Source: Hahella sp. HN01
GTDB taxonomy: Bacteria; Pseudomonadota; Gammaproteobacteria; Pseudomonadales; Oleiphilaceae
Length of the DNA stretch: 52,652 nt
Assembly: GCF_018986435.1 (NCBI RefSeq)
Contig: NZ_JAHMIN010000011.1
Location: 1-52,652 of the forward strand
Direction of reading: 5' to 3'
Every line of letters starts with the position of its first letter. Positions within the stretch are counted from its first letter, which is position 1. Both the position numbers and the translations under genes were made by a program. Positions 1 to 10,198 of the stretch are shown in pieces. The notes under the pieces are model-generated. The model did no database searches and had not been told where the DNA came from. It saw nothing but the letters and a program-made list of their open reading frames with translations.

Positions 1-1
1 G

Positions 2-628
2 GATCAACTGCTTCAGGTGCTGCGTAGCCGGCGCCTGTTGGTTCCCCGACGCCGGGCTTACCACAAGACCACGCACAGTCATCACCGCTTCCGACGTCAC
101 CCAAACCTGCTCAAGCCAGGTCCAGAGCAAGTCGTGGCCTGCCGGCCTAACTAGGTCTGGGTGGCGGATATCACCTATCTGCCGACACGCTCCGGCATGA
201 GCTACGTGAGTCTGGTGACCGACGCTTACTCCCGTAAGATCGTGGGTCATCATGTACATGAAAGCTTGCGCAGCGAGGATGTGGAACAGGCCTTGCGCAA
301 GGCTCTGCGTGAACGGCCGGGGCGGCAGCCATTGACCCACCACTCCGACCGAGGTGTCCAATACTGTTGCGACAGCTACCAGAAGCTGCACCGTCAACAC
401 GGCATTCAATGTTCGATGACCGACGGGTAAGACTGCTATCAGAATGCGTTGGCGGAACGGGTGAACGGGATCTTGAAAACGGAGTTCCTGCTAATGCGAC
501 CAGGGAATCTAGGGCAGGCTCGAACGATGGTTGATGAATCCGTGGATATTTATAACCGAGAGCGGCCTCATCTGGCCCTGAAATACAAAACGCCCGACGC
601 AGTGCATCGGGCGTTTGAGACGAAATAG
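2..628 (+). pseudogene. Decayed IS3-family transposase OrfB (partial)
   Basis: This is the catalytic half of an IS3-family (IS2/IS150-like) OrfB integrase. In frame 2 the reading shows the DDE fold: first Asp in VADITYLPT (about 162-190), second Asp in HHSDRGVQY (about 340-370), and the catalytic Glu in NALAERVNG (about 445-470). Two in-frame stops break it: TAG at 152-154, where relatives have Gln (CAG to TAG), and TAA at 428-430, where relatives usually have Ser (TCA to TAA). Flanking sequence stays in frame through TAG 626-628, so these are point nonsense changes and not frameshifts. The N-terminus lies before the window. The element is almost certainly unable to transpose by itself. Confidence 0.85.
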
Positions 629-630
629 GT

Positions 631-654
631 GTCAACCTATATCAGGACTAGACA
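631..654 (+). repeat. Probable right terminal inverted repeat of the IS3-type element
   Basis: Two bases after the transposase stop the sequence runs GTCAACCTATATCAGGACTA then GACA. Its reverse complement begins TGTCTAGTCCTGATATAGG, which resembles IS2/IS150-group ends that start with TG and contain AGTCCTGA. The left end is outside the window, so the inverted repeat cannot be paired here. Confidence 0.5.
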
Positions 655-1090
655 CTTCAGATAGAATCGCACCTATTAATTATACTTATTTAATGCCAAT
701 TAAAAATTTTACTATCAAGTATTTATACACTCAAAAATAGCATTATAAAAAGCGCCACTTCAGCGAACAGACAACACCCTACAATATATTTCATCACATA
801 TTAGCACTTGGAGATAATCTGAATTCATAAATAATGCGTATAGATATACAGCATGCTTTTTATCCCAAAAAAAACCTGACAAACACTCAAAAATGAGCTT
901 TTTAGGCCAACCATTTACAAGCTCACAACTACCAAACTTTTATACATCCGCAACACTAGAAACAGCACGTTAACCAGCAGGTCTTCATTAAAAGTATTCC
1001 TATCAGCCAAGGGAAAACTACCAGGAGGTTTCACTCAAACTCAGCCGACTAAATACAAACATTTCCCAAATTAACTGGAGAACAACCAAT
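655..1090. other. AT-rich intergenic stretch, no gene seen
   Basis: The 436 bases between the insertion-sequence end and the next small gene are much more AT-rich than the core genes further right, with many A/T runs. No open frame here has protein-like composition together with a ribosome-binding site. The base composition and the neighbouring IS remnant suggest acquired DNA. Confidence 0.6.
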
Positions 1091-1303
1091 ATGGATAACG
1101 AACTCATTGATATGTTCGATGAAATGGGGCGATTTACTTCACAAGCGTCTGCAATAGCTGTCGCATTGTCAGCAGACTGCGAGGAAGGCGAGATATTGGG
1201 CCCCGGAATTAAAGCCAACCTATTATGGTTGCTCACAGATCGTCTTGAGGATATATCCTCTCTCAGTGAGCGTTTAATCCGCTTTTACAAAGAAAAGACC
1301 TAA
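1091..1303 (+). CDS. Small hypothetical protein (70 aa)
   Basis: A 70-residue acidic protein of unknown function. It starts at ATG with GGAG about 11 bases upstream (ctggagaacaaccaat). The sequence is mostly predicted helix: an acidic N-terminus (MDNELIDMFDEMGRF), an Ala/Ser-rich central helix, and a second amphipathic helix ending in LSERLIRFYKEKT. It has no signal peptide or membrane segment. I do not recognise the family. Balanced amino-acid use, a proper start and the lack of a better frame support a real gene, although it stands alone in AT-rich DNA between an IS remnant and tRNA-Pro. An antisense 72-codon frame over the same bases looks like a shadow. Confidence 0.55.
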   Translation: MDNELIDMFDEMGRFTSQASAIAVALSADCEEGEILGPGIKANLLWLLTDRLEDISSLSERLIRFYKEKT

Positions 1304-1675
1304 TATTATCGCCTCTCAACTCATACCAAATACCCCTTATCAAAGCCAAGGTTTTTTGCTAATTGGTGAAAATTTTAACTAGCAGCAGAGCAATAGATAG
1401 AGCTCACTCTATTAGGAGTTTTCCTGCCCCCCTCTCGGGTACTATCGCGAGGGGATAGTATTCGAGCCTGCGGCAAAGAGTTGCGCAAAGACCGAGGAAA
1501 GGTCCCAAGCGACTGGGTAGACTTCAAAAAATGATGAAGAACTATGATTCAGGACACAGCGAAATTAGATGGGCAAACGCCGTTGCAAACCTAAATATAG
1601 CCGAGATTTAACGGGAAGTTTTTCGATATAAAAATCTAATAAGCCGCATAGCTTACTGATAGTATAAAGGAAAAT
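1304..1675. other. Gene-poor island edge next to tRNA-Pro
   Basis: These 372 bases adjoin the 3' end of tRNA-Pro and hold no complete gene that I can defend. Two short plus-strand frames have faintly protein-like tails: one ends at the TGA around 1530 with the residues GKVPSDWVDFKK, the other continues from ATG 1531 to a TAA near 1611. Neither has a convincing start. They may be eroded gene ends. A short GC-rich hairpin-like segment (ctctcgggtactatcgcgag) lies near 1433-1452. Confidence 0.4.
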
Positions 1676-1753
<78 letters not shown>

Positions 1754-1855
1754 CTCGAAGAGGTGCGTATGATAGATAAAAACACCTCGCCCTTCAACCC
1801 CTAAAAACCCAAATAATTCAGTTTTTTACTTTGGGGTGACGCTCCTTGAAACCTA

Positions 1856-2212
1856 TTAGGCTTCAAGGACCAACAATACTTCTTCTAACTCAATAATCAT
1901 CTGACGTATGAGTTGCTTGGCCTGTGTAGCGTCTTCCTTGGTTTCGGAGCCCGCCAATTTCTGCTTGGCACCGCCGATGGTGTAACCCTGGTTATATAGA
2001 AGGTCTCGGATCTGACGAATCATCAACACGTCTTGGCGTTGATAATAGCGGCGATTTCCGCGCCGCTTTACGGGAGCGAGTTGAGGAAACTCTTGCTCCC
2101 AATATCGTAGCACGTGAGCCTTAACACTACATAAATCGCTGACTTCACCGATGGTGAAGTAGCGTTTTCCTGGAATGGGTGGGAGCTCGTCGTTATGACT
2201 GGGTTCCAGCAT
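1856..2212 (-). CDS. MerR-family transcriptional regulator
   Basis: A 118-residue MerR-type regulator. A winged helix-turn-helix fills residues about 17-85: [10 protein letters not shown], then the recognition segment [13 protein letters not shown] and the wing [11 protein letters not shown]-terminal helix (about 90-118) would form the antiparallel dimer coiled coil. There are no effector-binding cysteines and no ligand domain, so it belongs to the short, ligand-orphan MerR group. The start overlaps the end of ihfA by 20 bases, so it is translated as the last gene of the pheST-ihfA operon. The same ihfA-merR-tRNA-Pro arrangement is, as far as I recall, common in pseudomonads. Its target genes are unknown. 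Confidence 0.93.
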   Translation of the reverse strand: MLEPSHNDELPPIPGKRYFTIGEVSDLCSVKAHVLRYWEQEFPQLAPVKRRGNRRYYQRQDVLMIRQIRDLLYNQGYTIGGAKQKLAGSETKEDATQAKQLIRQMIIELEEVLLVLEA

Positions 2213-2495
2213 AAGCTTCTACTTTAGCCTTTAATTTTTGACCTGGTCTGAAAGTAACAACCCGCCTGGCGGTGATAGGAATCTCCTCACCAGTCTTAGG
2301 GTTACGGCCAGGACGCTGTTTTTTGTCCCTCAGGTCAAAATTGCCGAATCCTGACAGCTTTACTTGCTCGTTGTGGCTTAATGCATCCCTGACCTCGTCA
2401 AAGAAGGCCTCGACCATTTCCTTAGCTTCACGCTTATTGAGACCCACTTCCTGATAAAGCCGCTCAGCCATATCTGCTTTCGTTAAAGCTCCCAT
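2193..2495 (-). CDS. ihfA: Integration host factor alpha subunit
   Basis: A 100-residue DNA-bending protein of the HU/IHF family that pairs with IHF-beta. The start [19 protein letters not shown] is the usual IhfA N-terminus, and the beta-arm motif [12 protein letters not shown] with the DNA-intercalating Pro lies at about residues 63-74, followed by [13 protein letters not shown]. Length matches the family (about 99). It begins two bases after the pheT stop, which indicates translational coupling in the pheS-pheT-ihfA operon seen across gammaproteobacteria. Confidence 0.98.
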   Translation of the reverse strand: MGALTKADMAERLYQEVGLNKREAKEMVEAFFDEVRDALSHNEQVKLSGFGNFDLRDKKQRPGRNPKTGEEIPITARRVVTFRPGQKLKAKVEAYAGTQS

Positions 2496-2497
2496 GA

Positions 2498-4870
2498 CTA
2501 ACTCCTCAAAGACGCACCGAAACGATTACCAAGTTCTTTCACCACGTTGTCAAATGCCTCCGTGATTTCTTCGTCGCGTAATGTTCTTTCAGGATGGCGC
2601 CACACGATACTGATGGCCAGGCTCTTCTTGTCCGCATCGACCGAATCCCCATGATATACATCGAACAGTTCGTGGTGAACACGCCACTCCCCTGCGCTCT
2701 GAGCAATCGCCAGGGCGACATCCGCGTAAGGTGTTTGTTCATCTATTACAATAGCAAGGTCTCTTCGGATCTCCGGGAAGCGGGAAACTCCTTTAAAAGA
2801 AGGCACTTGCCCGTCTGCTATTGAATTTAAGCATAGCTCAAATAAATAAAGTGGGCCATTTAAATTCAAAGTTTTAGCAATTCTGGGATGCAGTGCGCCT
2901 AACACACCGATAGGTTGCTCATCTTTCAACACTTCAGCCGTCTGTCCAGGGTGCAATGCTGGATGCTGAGCGCCTCTGAAACTCAAGTTACAGCCAGGAA
3001 TTTCCAAAAGCGACTCTAGATCTCCCTTCACATCATAGAAGTCAACCGTGCGCTTTTTGCTTTCCCAGCCTTCCGGCATACTGGCGCCCATAATTAACCC
3101 CGCCAACATCGGGTCCTGTTGAATTTGGCCGTCCTTCTTAAGGAAGCGTAGACCAGATTCAAAAAGCCGAATGCGATTTTGTTGGCGATTTTGGTTATAT
3201 AAAGCGGTTTGCAACAAGCCTGCCCAGAGGGTCGTACGCATTGCAGCCATATCGCTGGCGATAGGATTCGCCAAATTAATGGTATCTTCCTCAGGAGTCA
3301 GCAGACTCAACACTTTCTGATCTACGAAAGAGTATGTAATCGCTTCCTGATAGCCTCTCGACACCAAGTGTAGTTTCAAGCGACGCAGAGATACCTTACT
3401 CTCCGGCAACGGCTTAATTCCCAACGGAGCCATCGGCTCGGTAACGGGCAGCTTGTTGTAGCCATACAATCTTGCCACTTCTTCGATCAGATCCACTTCA
3501 ATACTGATATCAAAGCGATGGGTCGGGGCGCTGAAAGTCCAGCCGTCTTTAGCCACCTTGTGCACGCTAAGACCCAACCTTGCGAGCATTTCCTCTACTC
3601 TGGTGCGATCAAGGTGAACGCCAAGCAGCTCATCAACACGAGCATGGCGCAGGTTTACTAATGCTTTGGCAGGCAAGTGCTCTTTGCTACAGACTTCAGT
3701 AACCGGACCAGGTTGACCGCCCACGATCTCAAGCAACAACTCGGTGGCCCGCTCTATGGCGCGCGCCTGATGAGCGTAGTCGACACCACGCTCAAAGCGA
3801 TGAGATGAGTCCGTATGCAAACCATATGAACGCGCTTTCCCAGCCAGATGCAAAGGAGCAAAGAACGCGCTTTCCAGGAATATGTCCTTGGTTTTTTCAG
3901 AAACGCTGCTATGCTCGCCCCCCATAATGCCAGCCAGGGCTAGAGGCTTTTCTTTGTCAGCAATGACTAACGTATCAGGGTTAATAGTTATTTCCTGACC
4001 GTCCAGCAGAACTAACTTTTCGCCCGGCGCAGGCATCCGAACAACGATACCGTCCGCAAGCTCGTTGAGGTCAAACGCGTGCATGGGTTGACCTAGCTCG
4101 ATCATAACAAAGTTAGTGACGTCCACCACTGCGTCAATACTGCGAATTCCGCTTCGGCGCAGTTTTTCGACCATCCACTGAGGTGTAGGCGCAGACAAAT
4201 CCACCCCTTTAATAACGCGCCCCACATATCGCGGGCAGGCCTCTGGAGCGTCGATACGAACAGGGAATACGTCTTCAGTGACTGCCGCCGTTTTCTTCAC
4301 TTCAGGCGCATCAAAAGGAATCTTATTGAGAGCGGCCACTTCCCGCGCCATGCCCAGAATACTGAGGCAATCGCTACGGTTGGGAGTCAAATCGACATCA
4401 ATAATATTGTCATCCAGCTTCAAATAGCTGCGAACGTCAGCGCCAACAGGCGCATCTGCGGCCAACGGCATTAAGCCATCGGACTTCTCCGCCAGCGTTA
4501 GCTCCTCTTCCGAGCACAACATGCCCTGGGATTCTACGCCTCGCAGCTTAGCTTTTTTAATTTTGAAGTCGCCGGACAACACAGCGCCAATTTTAGCGAA
4601 CGGAACTTTCATTCCCGCCACGACATTGGGAGCGCCACATACTACCTGGAACTGCTCCTGACCATCCGAGACCTTACAGACGCGAAGCTTATCTGCATCG
4701 GGGTGGGGCTCGACTGAAAGCACCTCACCTACCACGATTCCACTAAAAGGCTTGGCTACGCGCTCGGCAGCATCTACTTCCAGGCCCGCCATAGTGATTT
4801 GCTGAACCAATGCCTCAGAGCTCAGCTGCGGATCGACCCACTCTCGTAACCAATATTCACTGAATTTCAT
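2498..4870 (-). CDS. pheT: Phenylalanyl-tRNA synthetase beta subunit
   Basis: The 790-residue beta chain of the alpha2-beta2 PheRS, which charges tRNA-Phe in the cytoplasm. Domains in order: N-terminal helix ([12 protein letters not shown]), EMAP/OB-type tRNA-binding domain (about 40-150, with [12 protein letters not shown] and [14 protein letters not shown]), B3/B4 editing domain (about 210-385), B5 domain (about 400-475), catalytic-like core, and FDX-ACB tRNA-anticodon domain (about 695-790, from [17 protein letters not shown]). Length equals the usual 790-800. pheS lies 56 bases upstream and ihfA two bases downstream, so the three genes form one operon. Confidence 0.98.
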   Translation of the reverse strand: MKFSEYWLREWVDPQLSSEALVQQITMAGLEVDAAERVAKPFSGIVVGEVLSVEPHPDADKLRVCKVSDGQEQFQVVCGAPNVVAGMKVPFAKIGAVLSGDFKIKKAKLRGVESQGMLCSEEELTLAEKSDGLMPLAADAPVGADVRSYLKLDDNIIDVDLTPNRSDCLSILGMAREVAALNKIPFDAPEVKKTAAVTEDVFPVRIDAPEACPRYVGRVIKGVDLSAPTPQWMVEKLRRSGIRSIDAVVDVTNFVMIELGQPMHAFDLNELADGIVVRMPAPGEKLVLLDGQEITINPDTLVIADKEKPLALAGIMGGEHSSVSEKTKDIFLESAFFAPLHLAGKARSYGLHTDSSHRFERGVDYAHQARAIERATELLLEIVGGQPGPVTEVCSKEHLPAKALVNLRHARVDELLGVHLDRTRVEEMLARLGLSVHKVAKDGWTFSAPTHRFDISIEVDLIEEVARLYGYNKLPVTEPMAPLGIKPLPESKVSLRRLKLHLVSRGYQEAITYSFVDQKVLSLLTPEEDTINLANPIASDMAAMRTTLWAGLLQTALYNQNRQQNRIRLFESGLRFLKKDGQIQQDPMLAGLIMGASMPEGWESKKRTVDFYDVKGDLESLLEIPGCNLSFRGAQHPALHPGQTAEVLKDEQPIGVLGALHPRIAKTLNLNGPLYLFELCLNSIADGQVPSFKGVSRFPEIRRDLAIVIDEQTPYADVALAIAQSAGEWRVHHELFDVYHGDSVDADKKSLAISIVWRHPERTLRDEEITEAFDNVVKELGNRFGASLRS

Positions 4871-4926
4871 ATCACAAAGCCTATTATTAATCCTTACCGT
4901 GTTTTAAGGGGTAATCACGCCTGAGG

Positions 4927-5982
<1,056 letters not shown>

Positions 5983-6015
5983 TCAACAAAATCAAGGATT
6001 TGCTGAAAAGTTAGA

Positions 6016-6372
6016 TTACGCCAGGGCCTCTTTAGCTTTCTGAACTACAGCAGCAAAAGCTGCTTTTTCGTTCATAGCCAGATCCGCCAAGACCTTACGG
6101 TCGATTTCGACGTTGGCGCGCTTCAGACCAGCGATCAAACGGCTATAGGACAGACCGTTGTCACGCGCACCGGCGTTAATACGGGCAATCCACAGTGCGC
6201 GGAATTGACGCTTACGCTGACGACGGTCACGGTAAGCATATTGTCCGGCTTTGATAACCGCTTGCTTGGCTACACGGAATACACGACTACGCGCTCCGTA
6301 GTAACCCTTGGCTTGATTCAGAACTTTCTTATGGCGACGGCGAGCCGTTACACCACGTTTAACTCGAGGCAT
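6016..6372 (-). CDS. rplT: 50S ribosomal protein L20
   Basis: A 118-residue basic L20 that binds 23S rRNA early in large-subunit assembly. The N-terminus [20 protein letters not shown] and the segment [20 protein letters not shown] are diagnostic. The length matches the family (117-118). It starts 21 bases after rpmI. In E. coli L20 represses its own operon through binding sites in the infC-rpmI region; whether that RNA structure exists here was not resolved. Confidence 0.99.
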   Translation of the reverse strand: MPRVKRGVTARRRHKKVLNQAKGYYGARSRVFRVAKQAVIKAGQYAYRDRRQRKRQFRALWIARINAGARDNGLSYSRLIAGLKRANVEIDRKVLADLAMNEKAAFAAVVQKAKEALA

Positions 6373-6393
6373 ATTTCAATCCTTCCGTATTAA

Positions 6394-6585
6394 TTACTGG
6401 CAGAGCATACGCTTGATCAATGGAACATCCGAAGGGTTCACTTGCTTCTTAGGACGCAGGTGACGCTTACGCTTGGTGCTCTTCTTGGTCAAAATATGAC
6501 TGGTGAAGGATTGGCGGTGTTTAAAGCCGTTAGCGGTTTTTTTGAACCGCTTCGCCGCCGAGCTTTTGCTTTTCATCTTAGGCAT
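6394..6585 (-). CDS. rpmI: 50S ribosomal protein L35
   Basis: A 63-residue L35 with the invariant start [17 protein letters not shown] and the tail [14 protein letters not shown]. The ATG at 6585 is chosen because it gives the family N-terminus and has CGGAG 8 bases upstream; an ATG five codons earlier would add MRSIH, which relatives lack. It lies between infC and rplT in the standard infC-rpmI-rplT order. Confidence 0.97.
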   Translation of the reverse strand: MPKMKSKSSAAKRFKKTANGFKHRQSFTSHILTKKSTKRKRHLRPKKQVNPSDVPLIKRMLCQ

Positions 6586-6642
6586 ATGAATACTCCGCAT
6601 TCATTTAGATATAAATGAGCAGCCTCTATATTGCTGAGAAGG

Positions 6643-7179
6643 CTACTTTTTCTTTTTCGGGGCTACCACCATCATAGCCTGACGCCCTTCCATCTTGGGC
6701 CTTTGCTCCACGACGCCGAACTCCTCCAGGTCTTTTTCGACCCTTTGCAGTAACTGCAGTCCGAGCTCTTGGTGAGCCATTTCCCGTCCGCGGAAGCGAA
6801 TGGATACTTTGGCCTTGTCCCCGTGCTCTAGGAAACGTATCAGGTTGCGCAGCTTTACCTGATAATCCCCTTCTTCCGTCCCTGGTCGAAATTTCATTTC
6901 TTTTACTTGCGTCTGCTTCTGCTTCTTCTTAGCAGCAGCTTTCTGCTTCTTCTCTTCAAAAATCTTTTTCCCGTAGTCCATTATGCGGCAGACTACCGGG
7001 TCAGAATCCGCGATCTGCACTAAATCCAAGCCTTCCTGCTCTGCTTTTTCCAAGGCTTCTTTTATAGGAACTATACCGACCTGCTTCCCGTCGGATGCTA
7101 TCAGCCGGACTTCGGGAGCAGTTATGTTCTCATTTATTTTTGGACGATCGGATTTGCCTTGTGGCGTATTGCGCTTAAT
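6643..7179 (-). CDS. infC: Translation initiation factor IF-3 (ATT start)
   Basis: A 178-residue IF-3 that binds the 30S subunit and checks the start-codon/initiator-tRNA match. The N-domain begins [20 protein letters not shown] (written with Ile for the initiator), and the C-domain includes [11 protein letters not shown] and a Lys-rich end. The frame stays open from the ATT at 7177-7179, with CGGAG at 7188-7192 as ribosome-binding site. No ATG, GTG or TTG gives the conserved N-terminus: the first TTG (7053) would remove 42 residues. Rare AUU initiation of infC is well known, and lets IF-3 repress its own translation by discriminating against the non-canonical codon. It starts 29 bases after the thrS stop. 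Confidence 0.95.
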   Translation of the reverse strand: MKRNTPQGKSDRPKINENITAPEVRLIASDGKQVGIVPIKEALEKAEQEGLDLVQIADSDPVVCRIMDYGKKIFEEKKQKAAAKKKQKQTQVKEMKFRPGTEEGDYQVKLRNLIRFLEHGDKAKVSIRFRGREMAHQELGLQLLQRVEKDLEEFGVVEQRPKMEGRQAMMVVAPKKKK

Positions 7180-7208
7180 CGTGTTTTCTCCGTGTTAATT
7201 AATCATTT

Positions 7209-9122
7209 TTAGCTACGGCTGCGTTTGGCTTCTTCATTTTGAAGCAATTCTTCAAACGCAGAAATGGACATTACGCCGAGGTCTTCGCCTTGACGAGTCC
7301 GGATAGCTAAACATTGAGTTTCGACTTCTTTGTCCCCGACCACTGCCAAAAAGGGGACTCTGTTCAAAGTATGCTCGCGAATTTTATAGTTGATTTTTTC
7401 GTTTCTCAAGTCCAGACGCACCCTAAACCCTTTATCATTCAGGATTTCGCCTATTTTTTTACAATAATCCGCTTGTTTGTCGGTAATATTGAGGATTGCC
7501 ACTTGAGTTGGCGCCAGCCAGGAAGGGAATGCGCCTTCGTAATGCTCGATGAGAATGCCGATAAATCTCTCAAAGGAGCCCAAAATCGCCCGGTGCAACA
7601 TGACAGGCGTTTTTCTGACCTGTTCATCAGATACGTATTGCGCACCTAAGCGGCCCGGCATCGAGAAATCTACCTGCACAGTGCCGCATTGCCACAGACG
7701 CCCCAGACAGTCTTTCAATGAAAACTCAACCTTTGGACCGTAAAACGCGCCCTCACCTGGCAGCTCATCCCAAGGCAAGCCTTTGGCGTTCAGCGCATCA
7801 GCCAGCGCTTTTTCTGACTTATCCCAGATTTCGTCTGAACCCACGCGCTTTTCTGGACGCGTGGACAACTTGTAGATGATCTCAGAGAAGCCGAAGTCCG
7901 CATAAACCTCGTGCAGGAAGTCGATAAACTTGCCGACTTCTTCCTGAATTTGCTCTTCAGTACAGAAAATATGTGCGTCATCCTGCGTGAAACCACGCAC
8001 TCGCATCAGGCCGTGAAGCGCGCCAGAAGCTTCATTACGGTGACAGGAACCGAACTCAGCCAGTCGCAGCGGCAGATCACGATAGCTGCGAAGCCCTTGA
8101 TTAAACACCTGAACGTGGCAGGGGCAGTTCATCGGCTTGATGGCGAAGTCGCGATCTTCCGACTGAGTGGTGAACATATCGTCGCGGAACTTTTCCCAGT
8201 GTCCGGACTTTTCCCACAATGTGCGCTCAACCACTTGAGGCGTTTTGATTTCTTTGTAGTCGTGCTTGCGCAGTTGCTTACGCATGTATTGCTCGATTAC
8301 CTGGTACAGAGTCCAGCCGTCAGAGTGCCAGAACACCATGCCTGGAGCTTCTTCCTGCATGTGGAACAAGCCCAGCTTTTTACCAATTTTACGGTGATCG
8401 CGCTTTTCCGCTTCTTCGATTCTGTGCAAATAAGCCTTGAGGTCCTTTTTATTACCCCAGGCGGTGCCATAAATACGCTGCAGCATGGCATTGTTGGAAT
8501 CGCCACGCCAGTATGCGCCCGCCACTTTGGTCAGTTTGAAGGCTTTGATTTTGCCTGTGCTGGGAACGTGCGGGCCGCGACATAAATCAATGAAGTCGCC
8601 CTGAGAGTAGAAAGACAGGTTTTCTTCGGTTGGAATACTGGCGATGATTTCGACCTTATATTCTTCACCCATTTTCTTGAACAGCTCTACCGCCTCGGAA
8701 CGAGACATCAACGAGCGGGTGACCGGCAAATCGGCGTCGGATAACTCCTGCATCTTTTCTTCGATCTTAACCAGATCATCTGGCGTGAAAGGACGCTCAA
8801 ACGCAAAGTCGTAATAAAAGCCGTCTTCGATAACTGGACCAATAGTTACCTGCGCACTGGGAAAAATGCTTTGCACCGCCATCGCCAGCAAGTGGGCACT
8901 GGAGTGTCTAATCACTTCCACGCCTTCTGGGTCCCGCTCCGTTACAATCGCCAGTTCGGCGTCTTTATCAATAACATGAGAGCAGTCGACCAGTGTTCCA
9001 TCCACTTTACCCGCCACGGCGGCTTTGGCCAGTCCGGGACCGATGTCGGCAGCGACATCCAGTACGGTTACAGGGTTGGAAAATTCTCTCTTACTGCCGT
9101 CAGGCAATGTAATTACGGGCAT
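7209..9122 (-). CDS. thrS: Threonyl-tRNA synthetase
   Basis: A 637-residue class II ThrRS. Domains: TGS (residues 1-61), editing/SAD domain with HSSAHLL giving His73 and His77 at the positions used in E. coli for clearing Ser-tRNA-Thr, catalytic core with the zinc Cys in [12 protein letters not shown] (about 335) and motif 2 [20 protein letters not shown], and the C-terminal anticodon-binding domain (about 535-637). Length matches the family (about 640). It is the first gene of the thrS-infC-rpmI-rplT block. The leader holds an anticodon-arm-like hairpin that probably mediates translational autorepression. Confidence 0.98.
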   Translation of the reverse strand: MPVITLPDGSKREFSNPVTVLDVAADIGPGLAKAAVAGKVDGTLVDCSHVIDKDAELAIVTERDPEGVEVIRHSSAHLLAMAVQSIFPSAQVTIGPVIEDGFYYDFAFERPFTPDDLVKIEEKMQELSDADLPVTRSLMSRSEAVELFKKMGEEYKVEIIASIPTEENLSFYSQGDFIDLCRGPHVPSTGKIKAFKLTKVAGAYWRGDSNNAMLQRIYGTAWGNKKDLKAYLHRIEEAEKRDHRKIGKKLGLFHMQEEAPGMVFWHSDGWTLYQVIEQYMRKQLRKHDYKEIKTPQVVERTLWEKSGHWEKFRDDMFTTQSEDRDFAIKPMNCPCHVQVFNQGLRSYRDLPLRLAEFGSCHRNEASGALHGLMRVRGFTQDDAHIFCTEEQIQEEVGKFIDFLHEVYADFGFSEIIYKLSTRPEKRVGSDEIWDKSEKALADALNAKGLPWDELPGEGAFYGPKVEFSLKDCLGRLWQCGTVQVDFSMPGRLGAQYVSDEQVRKTPVMLHRAILGSFERFIGILIEHYEGAFPSWLAPTQVAILNITDKQADYCKKIGEILNDKGFRVRLDLRNEKINYKIREHTLNRVPFLAVVGDKEVETQCLAIRTRQGEDLGVMSISAFEELLQNEEAKRSRS

Positions 9123-9418
9123 AAAAAACTATCCTTCACCAGTGGTGGTCCATACCAAAGACCACTTGCACACAAATTTCAGGGGCAGAGATTCTAGCAA
9201 CTATGCGTCTGCGTTGCCACGCCAAAAGCGCTCAGGCATGCGATTGTTTCTTGATTTTACAGTTAAAGCCTATATAACTCTGACAGAGTAACCGAATTAT
9301 AAAACCCTGTCGGCAAAGCCTGACTCTCCACACTCACCGGCGCTCCAAGGAAGTATAACGTCATCGCCGGTTAATAAAGGCTTCAGCCGACCATAACAAC
9401 AAGGCGCCATCAGACTCC
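9123..9418. other. Divergent intergenic region between thrS and parA-like gene
   Basis: This 296-base gap holds the thrS leader described separately. A possible extended -10 for thrS, TGC then TAGAAT on the minus strand, is at 9191-9199, which would give a leader of about 60 bases; no good -35 is visible. No clear promoter was found for the plus-strand parA-like gene. Confidence 0.4.
9131..9165 (-). promoter_or_regulatory. Putative thrS translational operator (tRNA-Thr anticodon mimic)
   Basis: In the thrS leader a 7-bp stem (GTGGTC then T pairing with G then GACCAC, last pair U-G) closes a 7-base loop TTGGTAT at 9152-9158. Read as an anticodon loop this gives U33, GGU at 34-36 and A37, that is, the anticodon of tRNA-Thr(GGU). 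The loop centre is at about -33 from the ATG and the stem ends about 8 bases before the ribosome-binding site AAGGAT (9131-9136). In E. coli ThrRS binds such a mimic upstream of thrS and blocks ribosome loading. Structure and placement are seen; binding is inferred. Confidence 0.65.
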
Positions 9419-10165
9419 ATGAAAACCATAGCGGTATACAATCTCAAAGGCGGGGTGGGCAAAACCGCCACCGCCGTCAACATTGCCTATCTCAGCGCAG
9501 GAAGCGGCCAGCCAACACTTTTGTGGGACTTTGACGCCCAAGCGGCGGCGAGTTGGTATTTTCAGGTTGAGAACAGCAAGCGCAAGAAGGCGAGCAAGCT
9601 GATCAAGGACAAGCTTGCGCTGGGGGAGTTGATTCAGGGAACAGGTTATGACCGACTGGATATCATCCCCTCCGATATGAGCAACCGCAATATCGACGTC
9701 AATCTCACCGGCGTCAGCGGAGGCAAGCTCGACTCCTGGTTATCCATGCTGAGCGAGACTTACGGCGTGCTGATACTAGACTGCCCCCCTACTTTATCGG
9801 AACTGGCGTTACGCATACTCAAAGCCGCCGACGCCGTGCTGGTCACAATGATTCCGACCCATCTGTCGTTTGAAACTTATCGTCATGTGTCGGAGATGAT
9901 GGAGCAGAAGAAAATCGATTTGGCCAAACTGCATCCCGTGTTGACCATGATTGATCGCCGCAAGAGCATTCACCAGGAGTTCACCGCCAGCTGTAAAAAA
10001 ACGCTTGGTAAGACGCCTATCGGCTTTATCCCCTACTGTAGCGATGTGGAAAAGATGGGGGAGTTTCGCGAGCCCTTGCCGGTATTTGCGCCCAAGTCGC
10101 CGGCCACCCTCGCCTATCAGCTGCTCTGGGACAACATACGCAAAAAAGCTCTGCGCCGACGCTAA
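9419..10165 (+). CDS. ParA/Soj-type ATPase, orphan
   Basis: A 248-residue deviant-Walker ParA-family ATPase. The A motif is KGGVGKTATAVN at residues 10-21, with the signature Lys before GG; the A' motif is TLLWDFDAQAA (about 33-44) and the B motif is VLILDCPPTLSEL (about 120-132). The family forms ATP-bound dimers that position DNA or protein cargo. No parB, parS-like repeat or cargo gene is adjacent: thrS is divergent upstream and the downstream gene converges. The lone context leaves the cargo unknown; chromosomal partition is unlikely, because that ParA normally lies near gidAB. Confidence 0.85.
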   Translation: MKTIAVYNLKGGVGKTATAVNIAYLSAGSGQPTLLWDFDAQAAASWYFQVENSKRKKASKLIKDKLALGELIQGTGYDRLDIIPSDMSNRNIDVNLTGVSGGKLDSWLSMLSETYGVLILDCPPTLSELALRILKAADAVLVTMIPTHLSFETYRHVSEMMEQKKIDLAKLHPVLTMIDRRKSIHQEFTASCKKTLGKTPIGFIPYCSDVEKMGEFREPLPVFAPKSPATLAYQLLWDNIRKKALRRR

Positions 10166-10198
10166 GGTCGGCATAGGGGGAGGGAACAGACTCGACGA

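Noticed and set aside
171-635. 154-codon minus-strand frame over the transposase remnant
   Set aside because: It is antisense to a recognisable DDE transposase and has Arg/Ser-rich composition typical of a shadow frame.
1018-1236. 72-codon minus-strand frame opposite the 70-residue gene
   Set aside because: It lacks a ribosome-binding site and the plus-strand frame has a better start and composition.
1441-1530. Possible RNase P-like GAGGAAA segment near 1494
   Set aside because: Only a few bases match and the conserved partners and length of RNase P RNA are missing.
7911-8585. 224-codon plus-strand frame inside thrS
   Set aside because: It is wholly antisense to a conserved synthetase and has no family features.
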